Positions 12,478 through 26,440 of a stretch of 64,000 bases of DNA are shown here, in pieces. Both the position numbers and the translations under genes were made by a program. Origin of the DNA: Tubulanus polymorphus (Eukaryota > Nemertea > Palaeonemertea > Tubulaniformes > Tubulanidae); assembly GCF_964204645.1 (NCBI RefSeq), contig NC_134027.1, forward strand, positions 15,178,485 to 15,242,484, in the 5' to 3' direction. The notes beneath the pieces were generated by a model. The model was not told where the DNA came from and did no database searches. It saw only the letters and a program-made list of their open reading frames with translations. The stretch's first letter is position 1. Each line of letters starts with the position of its first letter.

Positions 12478-12722
12478 TGGTGGATCCACCCCTCGATTTT
12501 TTACCAATGTAGCCGCAAATCTATGCGTTACAGAGTAAAAACCGAAATAAATCTTTCTATTAAGTATGCTCAGAATGCACCTGATTGCATCTACATGTGT
12601 ATTCTTCCAAAAAATTTTTGGGGAGGGTCTTCGCGTTATCGGTGCTTGCTCTGGAATGGCTTAGCCATCCTGTTGTTGCTGTCATTTGCCCCCCCCCCTT
12701 CAAAATGCTGGATCCGCCCCTG
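12478..12722. mobile_element. Possible hAT-like MITE
   Basis: The right end reads CTGGATCCGCCCCTG, an end type often seen in hAT-like MITEs, after a run of C. The left end, GTGGTGGATCCACCCCTC, is a degraded partner. No transposase is present and the target duplication is unclear. Confidence 0.3.
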
Positions 12723-12889
12723 AACGTAGACAAAACGATCGACAAAGACATACAGAACTCTAAAACAGATGTTAATAATTTAAGCAACGATAGACACAGA
12801 CACAGCTGATTACTTTACAAACCTGTTGTCAGAACCTTAACACTTTTTACATGTACATACAGAGGACTGTTAACAATTAGACCAATGAA

Positions 12890-13505
12890 ATTGCGATAGA
12901 GATACAGAACATACAGCAATTACAGTAAACAATGCAACCAATGAATTGCGATTAACTAAGACATACAGGACATACAAGACTAACTTAATTGCGATAGACA
13001 TACAGAATATACAGGACTAACAGCAGACAATTCAACCAATGAATTGCGATTAACTAAGACATACAGGACAAACAGGACTAACTTAATTGCGATAGACATA
13101 CAGAATATACAGGACTAACAGTAAACAATTCAACCAATGAATTGCGATCACGAAGACATACATGACATACAGGGCTAACTTAATTGCGATAGACATACAG
13201 AATATACAGGACTAACAGTAGACAATTCAACCAATGAATTGCGAATAACTAAAACATACAAGACATACAGGACTAACTTAATTGCGATGGACATACAGAA
13301 TATACAGGACTAATAGTAAACAATTCAACCAACGAATTGCGATCACGAAGACATACAGGACTAACAGTAGACAATTCAACCAATGAATTGCGATTAACTT
13401 AGACAAACAGGACTAACAGTAAACGATTCAACAGACGAATTGCGATCACAAAGACATACAGGACAAACAGGAATAAACCACAGTAAATTGCGATAAAAAG
13501 ACATA
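12890..13505. repeat. About 97-bp satellite array
   Basis: Tandem units of roughly 96-99 bp are built from ATACAGGACATACAGGACTA, AACTTAATTGCGATAGACAT and CAATTCAACCAATGAATTGC. Four full periods run from about 12930 to 13320, followed by two shortened units of about 55 bp. A finer ACATACAG word recurs throughout. Confidence 0.85.
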
Positions 13506-14130
13506 GAGGACTAACTGCAGTAAATATATAGGCCCTTAGGAATGCAAAATACATTCATTTTGTCGAATTTAAACATTCAGCAACTTATTTCATCATGTCA
13601 CATCCAGTTTTCAGAGGGAATTTTCTTAACTGCAGATGCCTCGAGGACGTAAACATATAGAAACATCTGTCCCAAAAAATGTCAAGTTTTTTCTTAGTGC
13701 AATGGGCCCTTGTTTCCACGTTTATATATCACATATAAAATTCTACAGAACATTTCAATGAATAAGTGAAAATTTCCGAATAAGAAACAAGACATTCAAG
13801 CAGTTGAGTTAGTTAAAATGGGACCAATCTATATGTATTATATACGGATTATACAATTTAATCAGGGACAGCTTTGAACCGAGGTTGGTGTGTCCATACA
13901 CTCTCTGAACACAGCTGCCGATTGATGGTAAGTCAAGGATGTTGAAGTGCTAAACATGGTCAGAATCATCCAGAGACATCGGCACACATCACAATAACTG
14001 ATGATTTTTACAGTTACCTGTTACATAAAAAGTGACGGTCATTATAGGCTTTTACGTCCACCATGGGAAATGAAAATATTTCTAACGTCAGGGATTCATT
14101 CGAACCTGATCAAAACGATTCAATACAAAC
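13506..14130. other. Unassigned sequence
   Basis: This stretch separates the satellite from the MULE-like gene. I find no open frame of note, no repeat partner and no RNA gene. Confidence 0.4.
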
Positions 14131-16144
14131 TATTTAGGAAATCGGGTCACAATGAAAACAAAACCACCTAATATGTTCAGGAGCCTCATTGATTGGAGCA
14201 CATTTCCAATGATACCATCTATGGAAATTATCACATTCAGTTGAGAATTTGGACCTTTTCTTAGGATAAGCATTGCCGTTTTTGTGGCAGACAGGGCAGG
14301 TTTCAGCAACTAACTGAGAAGGGTTTTTTTCAACTTTTGATGACAAAAGATTATTAAGTTTCAATTTTGTTAGGTTTTGGAGGCATGCATTTCCAGGTTG
14401 ATCTATAAGAATTTCTAATTCTTTTTCACAATTGGAATTATTAATTTCTGTAATAGGAGAATTGTTGGGATAATCATCTCTATTATTATTATCGATTACA
14501 ATAGATTTTTTCTTATGATGATTATGTTCAATACGAATGTGCTTTTGAAGGAATGTTTAACTTGCATATGAATTAATAACCCCATCTGCCCAACAAATAG
14601 CACATGCGATGAATGAGAAGTGGATATATGCCTATCTAGTTCCCTGCGACATGAACAAATATATGGAGGATTTATTTTGTCTTTAATACAAAAGGTACAG
14701 ACAACACTTTAAAAAAAAAAATAAAACAGACTTCGAGTCATTTTTAACATCTGGTATTGACTCAATATCTTGGTTTGGTATCTTTTGATTTTTTCGGTAA
14801 GGATGATTTATTCTGACTTAAAATATTTGCTGAAAATTCGATACCATTGCCAGGATCTGGGTCAGTGGAGTCCATGGTTTCAATTTCTGATATTTTAGCT
14901 TTTTTACCTAGTTTGATAGCAGCACTTTCAACCATAGCAGAAAAGGATACATCTCTGTTAGTAGGTCTTATTATCTTTCGCCCTCCGTGTCTTGCATTCT
15001 CAGCATCTTTAGGCATTGTAACCTTAGGGCAGTAAGGGTCTATTACTTTAAGTTCAGGAAGGTTTATGGCAACTTGATTGGACCCTCGGCAAGCCTATGA
15101 GCCATATTGTGAGGTTGTCGTTTTGCAGGTCGTCCGCTTATTAACTTAATTCCACAGTGGCTTTCATTATGTAAAATCCTTTGAATGTGCCCTTTCCGAG
15201 CAGCATTGATATCATTCAAGCTAGCAATGTGGAAATGATCTTATCAATGAGGGTAGATGAAACAGAATTATTTTGTCGAGTAAAATTGTAAGTTGGCATA
15301 GGCTCCACAATTGCGAATTTATATGCATCAATTAAAGCCTTCGTTGAGGTTATATTGTTTTTTTGGGCAAAACAGGCAAAAAGATGTTTGCAAAAATATG
15401 GTTGTCCAATCATTATAAAAGCTTCACAAGTACATATACCTAGTTTCAAATTGATCTAATGGCAATTACCATTTACATATGAAAGAAAATTTTCAGGAAC
15501 GATTGTAATAACGTAATTGAATAAGGTACTACTGGATATTGAATCTAAATTTCCTATGTACGTTCGGCATTTTTTGAAATGTCATAATGTTCCTCAGATC
15601 TTGATACTTTATCGGAGAATCTTTCTTCTAAAACATCAAGCTGATTGAATGTATATTGAGTATCACCATTGAAAAAATTATCATTATCTTCTAACCTATT
15701 TAAGTTCTTTCGTGAAGAACTCTTCACAATAAACCAACTAGTTTCTTCATCATATTTTGAAATCTCATTATTATGTAATAAATCAAAGGCTCTTTTGCAA
15801 CACTTTTTTATCTTTTCAAGGTGACGTATATTCTTAACTCGTTGGTCAAGTTGCTTAAATTGGAGATTGTTCATATTTGTCGCTTTTATCTCATCGTTAA
15901 AAACATTTTCAAACAGTAATCGTACAAAAGATGATATCAATTTATTTAGGTGTCCAATTAAGTAGACATCATCTTTTTGTTTGTACTTGCGCTCAGTAAT
16001 ATTATCAGTTAATAGCAAAGGGTTATTTCTGTTAGATTGGTCTGACTGATAAATTGATTCAGCATTGAATGCATCAGACCAAATTTGGGAATTAAACCAA
16101 TTCTTCTTTAGGTATTAATCAATAAATAATGTTTTCGTATCCTG

Positions 16145-16456
16145 TGTTACCCAGTTGTGTTACCCAGTTATTGAATAGTTATGGTATGTATAGTGTTTAT
16201 ATGGTATACTGACTTCAGTCTGTTATAAGTGTGAATCATTCAGTGTTTATACTTGACTTACCCCTATAGACTGTACCTATATAAATATCTGTTTACTGAC
16301 CACAGAGAGTCCCAGCCACAGTACTTTAATGAATGTACGTGCTTTGTAATATTATACGTCTGGTGTCGTCGTTAGTTTTATGGGTTTTAGTTCGACCCTG
16401 GAGCTTGGATCCAAAAAAGAATTGGGTATTTCGGCCCTGGAGTTTCATCCGTAACA
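16145..16456 (+). mobile_element. Solo LTR-like insertion in MULE gene
   Basis: The block starts TGTTACCCAG and ends CCGTAACA, so it has TG...CA ends with a 6-bp inverted repeat (TGTTAC/GTAACA). A TATA-like CTATATAAAT lies at about 16278. MULE-gene fragments lie on both sides. The flanks TCCTG and TCTGC are only similar, so a target duplication is not proven. The start could also be 16158, because TGTTACCCAG is doubled there. Confidence 0.45.
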
Positions 16457-16514
16457 TCTGCGACATAAGGTCTAAAGAAATATCATTCTCAATAAAACTA
16501 ATAAATGAATTGGC

Positions 16515-19500
16515 TATATGAAAGGCTGAATCCAAGAACATGTCTATCCCACTTTTGAGCCCAAACGTCTACTTTTACTTAGTAGCCACTTGAGAACAAT
16601 AAGCAATTAACGATATCGGCTACTTTTCCAGTAGTATACATTTCAAAACAGTCACTCTGGAATAGTATTCCTTTCAATTCGGTTGGTTTTCTATAGTAGC
16701 TGTTTCGAAGAGTCTACTATTGAAAAGTGACCATTTTGAAACATCTGGTTTCGATAGTGCACACTAGCAGTTGAGGTGACTGTAAAACCACCCGCCCGTT
16801 AACAGTGACTTTGTGATAGTAACTCCTACCATAGCAGCTACTCTCAAAACACATCGTTTCTAAAAGTTAACTATTGAAAAGTGACCATTTTGAGATCGCT
16901 TGCCAGATTCCCTGTTATAAATACACTGTAGCAACATATGCTTCAGATTTGCAGTGATACGTGACAATATAAACATACGGAAAACTCTACTCACGCTATA
17001 GTTTGGGGTATAGTTCTATTTAGAGTGACTCAGTTGAGATCTGAAGATATTGTAGATACTCTTTGAGGATGTGAAATGTAATGAGCGATTCCCAGCTCTA
17101 ACCAATAAAAGTCGAGATTGGAGTTAAATTTTTTTGCAAATTGTCAATAGTTATGTAGTTTTTAAGATAAATCAAAATTTCCTTCTTTTCATGGCGATAT
17201 AATTGAATAAAGAATTCAATTTGAACAAATGCAGCTATTTTCAAGCATAGGTCTGCATTTATTTTTGATTTAAATTCTTAGATTAAAAGCGCAATCATAA
17301 ATTCAGGCTTACCTCTCATTATTGAAATGGTGGTTTATTTTCAACGGGGGCCTGGATGTCTTTGCATCTTAAATTAAGATGTGCATTTCGGAGTGTTCGA
17401 ATTTCCCTGAATTCTAATTTCGCGAAATCATTGATTTTTTTCAAACATGCTATATCCATGTGGACTTTTAACATTCTAAAGAAATCATCAAATTGTGCCC
17501 ATATTTGATCGAATTTAATAGAAGAAACTTTGTATGGTATTCAAGATTTCATTTGGATTACGATAACGGCGTTTGGTGATCGTCCCTGGGGTCATGAATG
17601 AAGAAATCCCGTAATATAATTTTAAATATGATAAAATTTGTTAAGGTGAAACCGCAACGTTTTGACTGTAGACTAACAGCCATCATCAGGTGGAATGTAG
17701 ACATTCCTAGTGATAAGGGCTTTTAGTCAGATGGCTGTCAGGCAACAGCTGAAACGTTGTGGTTTAACTATGATAAATTTCATGATACAAAATTCTATTG
17801 TGGAATTTCTCTATTTATCTACAGTTAACACGCTTTAGAGTATTTTATTCGACTTCTTCGGGTCCTGTAGTCGTTTAGATCGAAATTTTTTTACTAATCG
17901 GCAAAGAAGGGATATACAACCGTGTTGGTCGCTATGAGAGGGATTCCCTGTATATCTGCACCTTAAACCGGTACCTTTGTTGGTTCTAGCCCGCATTCAC
18001 TTCCAAATTCAAGTATTGGTAACGTTGGTTTACGATAATTTGAGAACAAGAGTTTAGTAGGAGAAAACTGATAGTTATCTTATAATTCAGCGATTCATTG
18101 GTTCATCAATTCAGCGAAGTTCAAACACCGTACATTTTGGCATATTATTATATTGGCACCTTGAAATAAAGTTTCATAGAGATATTGCCAGTGCTGGTTT
18201 GTGGTCTTTTGGTGGCCAATGCAGTTTGTTCATTCGTTCATCAATCACTGTCTAGTTAGCCAGTGTAATTGACCTGCTGACCGATAGCTGCTGCTGGGTT
18301 TTTGATAACCTATATAAACAATTTACTTAACAAAGTAGGAAAGTATGTGAAACTAGAATTACAGCCTATCGCATTTCTTTCACATCTTAAGCCAAAAGAA
18401 GTTTTCTCTATCAAATGAAATTGCTGACTTCAAAATTAGGTGAACATCTCAACACTACACTTTTATACGCTAATTGTTTGATCTTTTACAATAAGTTGGT
18501 AATTTCAAATCAACCAAACTGTATTACTACGAAATAAGATTTTGATTATGGTATCACTTCTTGCGAGCGATAAAAAGATTCAATATTCATTAACGAACGA
18601 GCAGAGAACAGCGTGACAAAGTGAACATCACATGGATTTCTTAAAAATCGTTTGTTTCGAAATAAACAATAAATTCAAGGTTAATTCTAAGTATTTTAGA
18701 TACATTTTTTTCGTAATTCATTTTTTTTGAACATATGATTTTATTTGTATATTCCTCTCTCATATACCCTTAAAAACAAATTAAGCCTAATAGACAAATT
18801 TATTTTTTTTCTACCAGAATGTTTTATAATCGCAAATGTAAAACAAAAATCTTAAAATTCTAAGAATTCTAGGACTGGCACCATATTTTAGTATTAATGG
18901 ATTTAATCCATGATAATGTTATATGAATGAATAGTTTCCATTTTGTTGAGCGTAATATAATTTAGGGGATTCTTAGCATCTCAAAAACTTTGATTTTTTA
19001 TTCACAGAACTGTATTCAAAGCATACAGAGTTCTGTATACAAAGCATATAGGGTTTAACAGTACCTTTGAACCTGTCACGTATCACTGCAAATCTTTAAC
19101 AGATGTGGTTATTTTGAACAGGAACTAACCAAGCCATCTCAAAATGGTCACTTTTTAATAGTCGACTTTGAGAAACGATGTGTTTTGAGAGTAGCTGCTA
19201 TGGTAGGAGTTACTATCACTAAGTCGCTGTTAACAGGCGGGTGGTTTTACAGTCATCTCTACTGCTAGTGTGCACTATCAAAACCAGATGTTTCAAAATG
19301 GTCACTTTTCAATAGTAGACTCTTCGAAACAGCCACTATAGAAAACCAACCGAATTGAAAGGAATACTATTCCAGAGTGACTGTTTTGAAATGTATACTA
19401 CTGGAAAAGTAGCCGATATCGTTAATTGCTTATTGTTCTCAAGTGGCTACTAAGTAAAAGTAGACGTTTGGGCTCAAAAGTGCGATAGACATGTTCTTGG

Positions 19501-19516
19501 ATTCAGCCTTTCATAT
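16515..19516. mobile_element. 3-kb foldback element with 390-bp inverted ends
   Basis: The left arm (16515-16905) and right arm (19127-19516) are inverted copies with only about a dozen differences. Both begin TATATGAAAGGCTGAATCC. The 2.2-kb interior has no long open frame, so the element is non-autonomous. It sits inside the MULE-like gene, whose coding fragments resume on both sides. No target duplication is visible. The interior holds an inverted pair of hammerhead-like cores (17655-17766). Confidence 0.85.
17655..17766. ncRNA. Inverted pair of hammerhead-like cores
   Basis: On the minus strand, 17690-17655 reads CCTGATGATGGCTGTTAGTC then TACAGTCAAAACGTTG. This resembles the CUGANGA - stem II - (G/A)AAAC order of hammerhead ribozymes found in Penelope-like elements. 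About 40 bp on, the plus strand at 17727-17766 has CAGATGGCTGTCAGGCAACA then GCTGAAACGTTG, a diverged inverted counterpart. The minus-strand core has AAAA where GAAA is expected, so activity is doubtful. Confidence 0.35.
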
Positions 19517-21433
19517 AAGTTCTAGAGGAAGCATCCCATGATCTCATAATGCATTTGAAACCTGTTTCTAGAGGCTTGCAAAATAAGCGAAGTTCTTGAT
19601 TTTCATTCATGAAGCGACGAATACACTGCAGGACATGAAAATTACATAGTTGTACTGATTTAAGATTATTGTCAGATGCTCCTTGCTTTAGACTTGCGTC
19701 TTTATCATGTTGTACAAAAGGACAAAATCTAGATGTTGATGAACATGGCTTGATTCTGAAAAAACCATTGCCATCATTAAATATATAGAATTCAGATGCT
19801 GATTACATTTTTCGTCTGTACGTGGTGTATTGGCTTGAACTAACTGGATGGTAGTGCATGAGTAGCCCCTTCATCACTACTAATGCAGCAGCAATACGTC
19901 CTTCATTTTTGTTGTCTGCAAAAGTTACAAATGAAGTTTTGAATTTCCACGAATTGAAATCATGTTTCACGTCAATACCAATGACAGATTGTCCAAAGTT
20001 GGATAAATGTTCGAGAGAACGAGGATCAGAGAGAATAATGTGATAATTACGTTTGAGTGTGGCATCCCCTCGTTGAAATAAAAGGACAGATTCATAGTTA
20101 CCCTCTAATAATTTTTCAGTATTTCTCAAATCAGAACTTAGAATAGGTATTTCGTCTTGAGATTTTGTATGTAATTTTATCGAAGATTTATCAATATATT
20201 TCAATCTATTTGAAATTTGATCTAGGGTATGGTCATGGCCGGCGACATCACTTACATTTGATACATGAAGGTTATTGTGTCATTGGTGGCAGAAAGAACC
20301 TTCATTGCTGTGGCTTTCATCATGACTCTATTTTCATCCCATCTATCTCTAGTAGATAAATTAGGGCGCTTTTTAATTTGTACAGGAATATTGTCATGAT
20401 ATTGACCATTAAGTGGTTTGCTGAAGATTTTCCACTTGGATAAATCAGTACTAAATAATACAAGTTTCGTTGCCAAATAACACATAAAATGAGGGTGAAT
20501 TAATTTTCTTGGCTCAAACTGCTGCCCTAACTCCACAGGACGATCACGTTTATTCTCCAGCTTATAGTTGTAACAGTTTGAACAAAGTGTTTCACCATCA
20601 GTATTTTTCCTCTATTTGTTAGACATGGTAATGGAGCAATGAACACATTGTTTATCATTTAAAACAACGTCAATTTGACATGAGGGACAATTAGTGATGT
20701 TACTGGACATATTCAACTTTGAAAGATAATTTCCACACGATGATTTACAAACTGAAGACTTTGACGAACATTTTATGAGCATTTCTGCAGCCACAAATTG
20801 AGAAGTATCCTCAACAATTGGCTCAATAAATTCAAATTTATTATCTAATCTATGGATTCGCAAATTCTTTTTAAATGTTGAGGAAGCATCCATTCATCGT
20901 TGTCTGGTTACCAAAAAATGAAGGCCGCACGTTCTTATGAAGACGAACTGTTTTTGTGAAATAAAAATTGAATCTATCGAAATAATAATTTGTGTCAGCA
21001 CCAGTCATTACTTCCCCATTTTCAACCCATTCATCACTAAGTGGATTCTGGTTCTAGATAATGCTTTCCTCTCCTGATGCGATGGGAGATAGTAGTGTTA
21101 GAACCATTAATATGGGAAGTCAATGGTTCAGCTGAATTTATAGTTAATGAGGATTGAGGATTCAAAATTGACGATGTAGATTCAGGTGTAGATTCAATAG
21201 TCAAAATTGGTGCAGATTCACTATTCGAAATCGGTGTAGATTCATTCGTCAAAATTGGTGCAGATTCACTATTCGAAATTGGCGTTGATTCAGGTGTTGA
21301 TTCATTAGTCAAAATTGCTGCAGATTCATTGTTCGAAATTGGTGTAGATTCAGGTTTTGATTCATTATTCAAAATTGGTGTAGATTTAGATTTGGCTGTA
21401 GTTAAGACTGATTTTCTTTTTTATGATTTTCTC

Positions 21434-21655
21434 GCACACTCGAATTTATTTTCCGACCGTTCAACCTTTGATATGAAACAACTTATTCCCTATTACTCTT
21501 ATAATATTCATAAATATGAATATCAATAACATATAAAATCAATTTTAATAAAAAATTGGATATTAAAATGGAAGCAAATATGAAGTACTACTGTCCAACA
21601 TGTAAAATCAATATAGATAAATCTCAAAAAGCAAGACATAATAAAACTAAATCTC
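21434..21655. repeat. Left terminal inverted repeat of element A
   Basis: From CTCGCACACTCGAATTTATT onward, this matches the inverted sequence at 46408-46187 at roughly 90%. The match runs through the polymerase start codon (21568) and stops at AAATCTCACT. The repeat therefore includes about 30 codons of the polymerase gene. Confidence 0.8.
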
Positions 21656-24600
21656 ACTAAGAAAATAGATTAAAATTAGAATATAAAGATGATATATTAG
21701 AAAAAAAATTAGAGGAATTGAAGAATGAAAAAGAAACATACAAATGTGATACATTTAATCAATCATTCAGTGAAAAAAGATATTATGAACATTTAAAATC
21801 TAAAAGTCATATTAGAAATATGAATAATGATATTTTAGGTGAAGATTATTCTGATAATGATAATAATGATAAGAAACAGAAGACAATTAAAAGAATAAAA
21901 AATAAATTAAACAATAAAAGACCATACATGGAAGATGTTAGATTATATTAATTCATTAGATAATGAAAAATAAATAGAGATAACCGAAGCATTTAAAAGT
22001 GATATTGGTCCAGCTGCTATCGAGTTGAAATTTCATAAAGGAAAAACATTTAGAAAATATGAAAAAATATTATAAGAATAATTACAGACGTAGAATATCC
22101 TAAAATTAGTATATCTTCTAAAGTTAAATTCTTTAAATCTGAAGATGAACCAATTTATAATATAAATTCTCATTCACAACATATTTCAAAACAGCATATT
22201 GATGAAAAATTAGATAAATGTTTTGATGAAGTAAAAAGTAAAATAGAAGAGAAATATTTTGAAGGATCTGGTTTAATATTTGATGAAATAATATTTATGA
22301 CTTTACATGTGTACGATACGAAATAAAATAAGTTAACTAAATCAAAACCAATAGATGAAAATAATTTATCATATTATAAAGATGATAATATTGATGGATC
22401 AAGTTATGTCAAATTACCATTTAAAACTAATGCTGTTATAAATGTACAAAATGAAGATGATAAATGTTTTCTATATCAAGTTGCTTACATCCAACAGAAG
22501 ATATTACTCATAGTTTTAGATTAACACATTATAAACCATTTGAAAATAATTATAAGATAGATAATTATCCTGTTAGAATTAAAAATATCCCAAAAATAGA
22601 AAGAGATAATAATATAAAGATAAATGTGTTTGATTTAGTCAAATTACCAAAAACAAAAGGTAATAACATTAAACATTTTACATTAGAACCTTTATACCTA
22701 TCAAAAGATTATGATTCAAATGGTGTTATAGATATATTATATTATGAGAATCATTATACGTGGATTAAAAGAATTGATTTATTTTTCAAATCTGAAAATG
22801 ATTTTGATAATAAAATATATATCTATGTAGAAAATGTATAACTAAATTCAGAACCGAAAGTGCATTATTAAATCATAAACAATTATGTGAAAATCATGAT
22901 TATTGTAAAAGAATTTTACCAAATGAAAAGTATAAAGTATTAGAATTCAAAAAAAAATATGATTACAAGAATAAAGTACCATTTGTAATATATGGAGATT
23001 TTGAATCACTAAATAAGGAATTAACTGATCAAGATAGAAAAGAAATATATTATAAAAGAAAGAAATTAAATTCTAATGCAAATGATATAATTGATTATTC
23101 AGATCCTCTAATAACAAATACTATTAAAAAGATTCATCAAAGTGCTGCAGCTTTTGGATTATATATAAAATCTGATTATCCAGAACTAATTAAAAGTGTA
23201 TATTATCATTATAGAAATGAAAATGAAAATGTTATAAATCATTTTTGTGACATCAATTGAGTATGAAATCAAATTTAGTAAACCATTAGATACAAATAAA
23301 GAAATAATTATGACAGAAGAAGATAAAGAAGAATTTTGAGTTGCTGATATCGTGAAAAGATATTTAATCTTAAAGATAAAAAAGTTAGAGACCATGATCA
23401 TTTGAATGGAAAGTTTAGAGGCGCAGCGCATGAGAATTGTAACTTACAAGCTAAGAAATTCAACTTTGTAATATTTCATAGTTTATCAGGATATGATGCA
23501 CATTTATTCATCAAGCAACTGTGCCATAAAATAGAAGAGATCAATAATAATATAGAAGGAGTAAATTCGAATAGATCAAAAGATAAAATACCAACTTATA
23601 AATTTAAAATTTTAGCTAAAACCTCTGAGAATCATATATCTTTCCAATTTGGGTGTCTAAGATTTATAGATTCATATAGATTTTTAAGCAGTTCATTAGA
23701 TAGTTTATCAAAATCATTAGTTGATGATGAATTAAAAATATTAAAGCAACACTATCCAAATAATGATGATTTTCAATTAATGAGATATAAAGGAGCAATC
23801 CCATATTCATTTTTATAAATCGCATAATGATTTCAATATAACTGAATTATTAAAAGAACAATTATATGATGAATTAAAAAATGAATATGTTAAAGATGAA
23901 GTTTATAATAGAACATTGAATATTTGGAATCATTTCAAAATAAAAAATCATGGACAATTAGTAGATTTATATCTAAAATCAGATGTATTATTATTAGCTG
24001 ATATATATAAAAGGTTTAGAGATGTGAATCTAAAATATTTTAATATTGATCCATGTCACTGTTATTCTAGCCCGGGTTTAACTTAGGACTGTGGTTTGAA
24101 ATTTACAGATATAAAAATGGATTTGTTAACAAATATAGATCAATTATTATTATTTAAAAATCTATAAGAGGAGGAGTTTCAGGTGTATTAGGTGATAGAT
24201 ATTTCAATGTAAATAATAATCCTGGATATAAGTTATTATATATAGATGCAAATAATCTTTACGGTTGGGCAATGATGGAACCACAGCCTTATGGAGTATT
24301 TGAAATAACTGAAGTTTTCGCAAATTGATAAATTTGATTGGAAGAAAAGAATTCTAGATATTGCAGATGATTCAGATACTGGTTACTTTTTTGTTGTAGA
24401 TTTAGAATACCCTGAAGATAAAAAATTTAAATCTAGAAATCTAGCGTACTGCCCCGAACATAAAACTGTTACGCATGAAGAATTATCAAATTATAAAAAA
24501 AGAATTAAACCCGAAAATCATATTCATACTGAAAAGTTAATGGTAACTCAGGAAGATAAATATAATTATGTAGTACATTATCGGATGTTAAAATTCTATT

Positions 24601-25280
24601 TGAATCAAGGAATGATTCTCAAAAAAGTGCATAGATATATTTCATTCAGTCAATCTAAATGGTTAGAAAAATATATAGATTTTAACACCGAACAGAGAAC
24701 TAAAGCTAAAACTGACTTTGAGAAAGATTTCTTCGAGTTAATGAATAATGCATTGGTAAGACTTGTGGAAATATTAGTAATGGGAAAAGAGTTAGACATT
24801 TACAAACATATCCTAAATTTATCGGTAACAGAATATTTGATACAAATTTAGCTGCAGTTAAAATGACTTCTATGAAATTCAATAAACCAATTTATGTTGG
24901 AGCAACAGTTTTAGAAATATCAAAACTATTAATGTATGAACTCTATTATAACGTATTACAACCTCATTTTGGAGAAAAGCATATAGAAATCTTATATTTT
25001 GATACTGACAGTTACATATTAACGATTAAAACTAATAATATAACAGATGATTTGAAAACATTAAAACATCATTTTGATTTCAGTAACTATCCAAAAGGTC
25101 ATGAATTGTTTAACAATGATAATAAAAAGGTGCCCGGTAAATTCAAAGATGAATTAGGAGGTGAAGAAATGATTGAATTTATAGGTATTAGATCTAAAAT
25201 GAATCTTAGATGAATACTTAAAATTTAAAAGAGAAGCAACAAAAGAGAATGAGATTATGAAAAGAATTATTACATGTTAA
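21568..25280 (+). pseudogene. Protein-primed-type DNA polymerase B, element A
   Basis: The chosen start is the ATG at 21568, which begins with a C2H2-like finger (YYCPTCKINIDKSQKARHNK region). A second finger lies at about 21737-21800. The PolB body follows: exonuclease box YGDFES (about 22996), an internal HNH-like finger region (RDHDHLNGKFRGAAH, about 23385-23440), GYDAHLFIKQL (about 23490), polymerase motif A DANNLYGWAMM (about 24246) and motif C FDTDSYIL (about 24998). The DNA is interrupted by a TAA at 21658, many frameshifts and a deletion of roughly 95 codons at about 25200. Its role was replication of the element. Confidence 0.9.
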
Positions 25281-25310
25281 TTCAATTTCAATAAAACATA
25301 TGTTATTAAA

Positions 25311-25664
25311 ATGGAGAGTAAACAAGCACACAGTGAGAACAACAAATCATTTCTAGATAGAATAGAATATATCACAAATGCTAAATCTGTAGATTATAAA
25401 TTTAAGAAGTTAACAGAATTAACAATTCATAAGAAATATTTAATTACTTATATTGATACAGTTACTAACAAATATGGAGATAAATTAGTTATCCACTTTG
25501 AATATGAAGGATTAAAAGGTAATAAATATAAATTCAGAACATACTTACCAGATAGATTTCATAGATTATCAAGTGAAGATTTAGAAGAATTATGTTCAGG
25601 TGATTTCTATTTCATATATAAGGGTAAGAATGAAAAAGGGCACCATGAAATAGATTTCGAATAA
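25311..25664 (+). CDS. Conserved small protein after polymerase
   Basis: This 117-residue frame is open and begins 31 bases after the polymerase stop. It is basic, with a C-terminal half rich in alternating hydrophobic and charged residues (LVIHFEYEGLKGNKYKFRTY) that look like beta strands. A homologue lies in the same place in element C (52787-53139). An OB-fold, ssDNA-binding role would suit the position, but that is a guess from context only. No family is recognised. Confidence 0.6.
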   Translation: MESKQAHSENNKSFLDRIEYITNAKSVDYKFKKLTELTIHKKYLITYIDTVTNKYGDKLVIHFEYEGLKGNKYKFRTYLPDRFHRLSSEDLEELCSGDFYFIYKGKNEKGHHEIDFE

Positions 25665-25678
25665 AATATGTAAAATAA

Positions 25679-26440
25679 ATGGTAGAATTAAAAGAATATA
25701 GAATATTTGTTGATTCGAGAAGAATTACAAATTATAAATCACATAGTTTACTAGTACAATTAGATAGAGAATTCAAAAACTGTGTAGATTTAAAATTAGT
25801 AAATATTAGTTTATGTAATTCCTTTTTCAATATATCGGATAAATCTGTTGAACATATAGTCTTTTTAATTCATATTAGAAATATAAATAAATGGTTTCAT
25901 CTATTTTTAAAACCAGGATTATATGATTTAGAAACATTAGCCCAAGAAATTAATCGGAGAGCATGATTAAAAATTAGAAAGGAAGATAAATTTTCAATTA
26001 GATTCATAAAAAGTGATAGTTCTGATAAAATTGAAATAAAGTTAGATGTTGAAAGCAAACATGCATTTTTAGTATAAAAAACCAATAGCTAAATTGTTAG
26101 GAATTAAACGAGATACTGTTACAGGAAACGTAGACGGTAATTCAAATTTAATGCCTTTAACACACTTTTATATTTATTGCTGTTTAATTGATCCTACAAA
26201 AACATTTGAAGCAACTAAAGATACAATTTGTAATTCTAGTATATTAAATATTTTACCACTGAAAATGTTAAAAACAATTTGGAATACAAATAAATTATAA
26301 TTTAGCTGAGTGTGATTTCAAACCATGCATTCCACATTTTAATAATTTTAAATTAGAAATAAGAAATCATAATGGCTATTTAATTGATTTGAATAACTTT
26401 CCTTTAAGATGTACAGAATTACATAAGATGTAAAGAATAA
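25679..26440 (+). pseudogene. Penton-like minor capsid protein, element A
   Basis: This is a frameshifted copy of the intact gene at 53157-53915. The first 95 codons are open (VELKEYRIFVDSRRITNYKS). They are followed by a stop near 25966 and further breaks near 26075 and 26300. Size, position upstream of the major capsid gene and a strand-rich pattern fit the single jelly-roll penton protein of Polinton-type viruses. That is inference, since no motif is diagnostic. Confidence 0.6.

Larger units (their letters stand above)
14134..21412 (-). pseudogene. MULE-like transposase gene with SWIM and PHD-like fingers
   Basis: Fragments on the minus strand follow one another like one long protein. First is a Ser/Thr/Glu repeat tail (21410-21037), then zinc-finger-like and linker pieces (20893-20612, 20536-20252). 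A core piece follows with IGIDVKHDFNSWKFKT (20204-19803) and LCNFHVLQCIRRFMNEN (about 19660), both typical of MULE transposase domains. Further on are an Asn/Lys-rich region (16018-15554), a SWIM finger of the form CxC-x11-CxH (15449-15216), a linker (15016-14762) and a C-terminal PHD/RING-like finger ending WYHWKC...WFCFHC (14364-14134). Many stops and frameshifts separate the pieces. A foldback element and a solo LTR interrupt it. The family is inferred from these motifs only. Confidence 0.65.
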
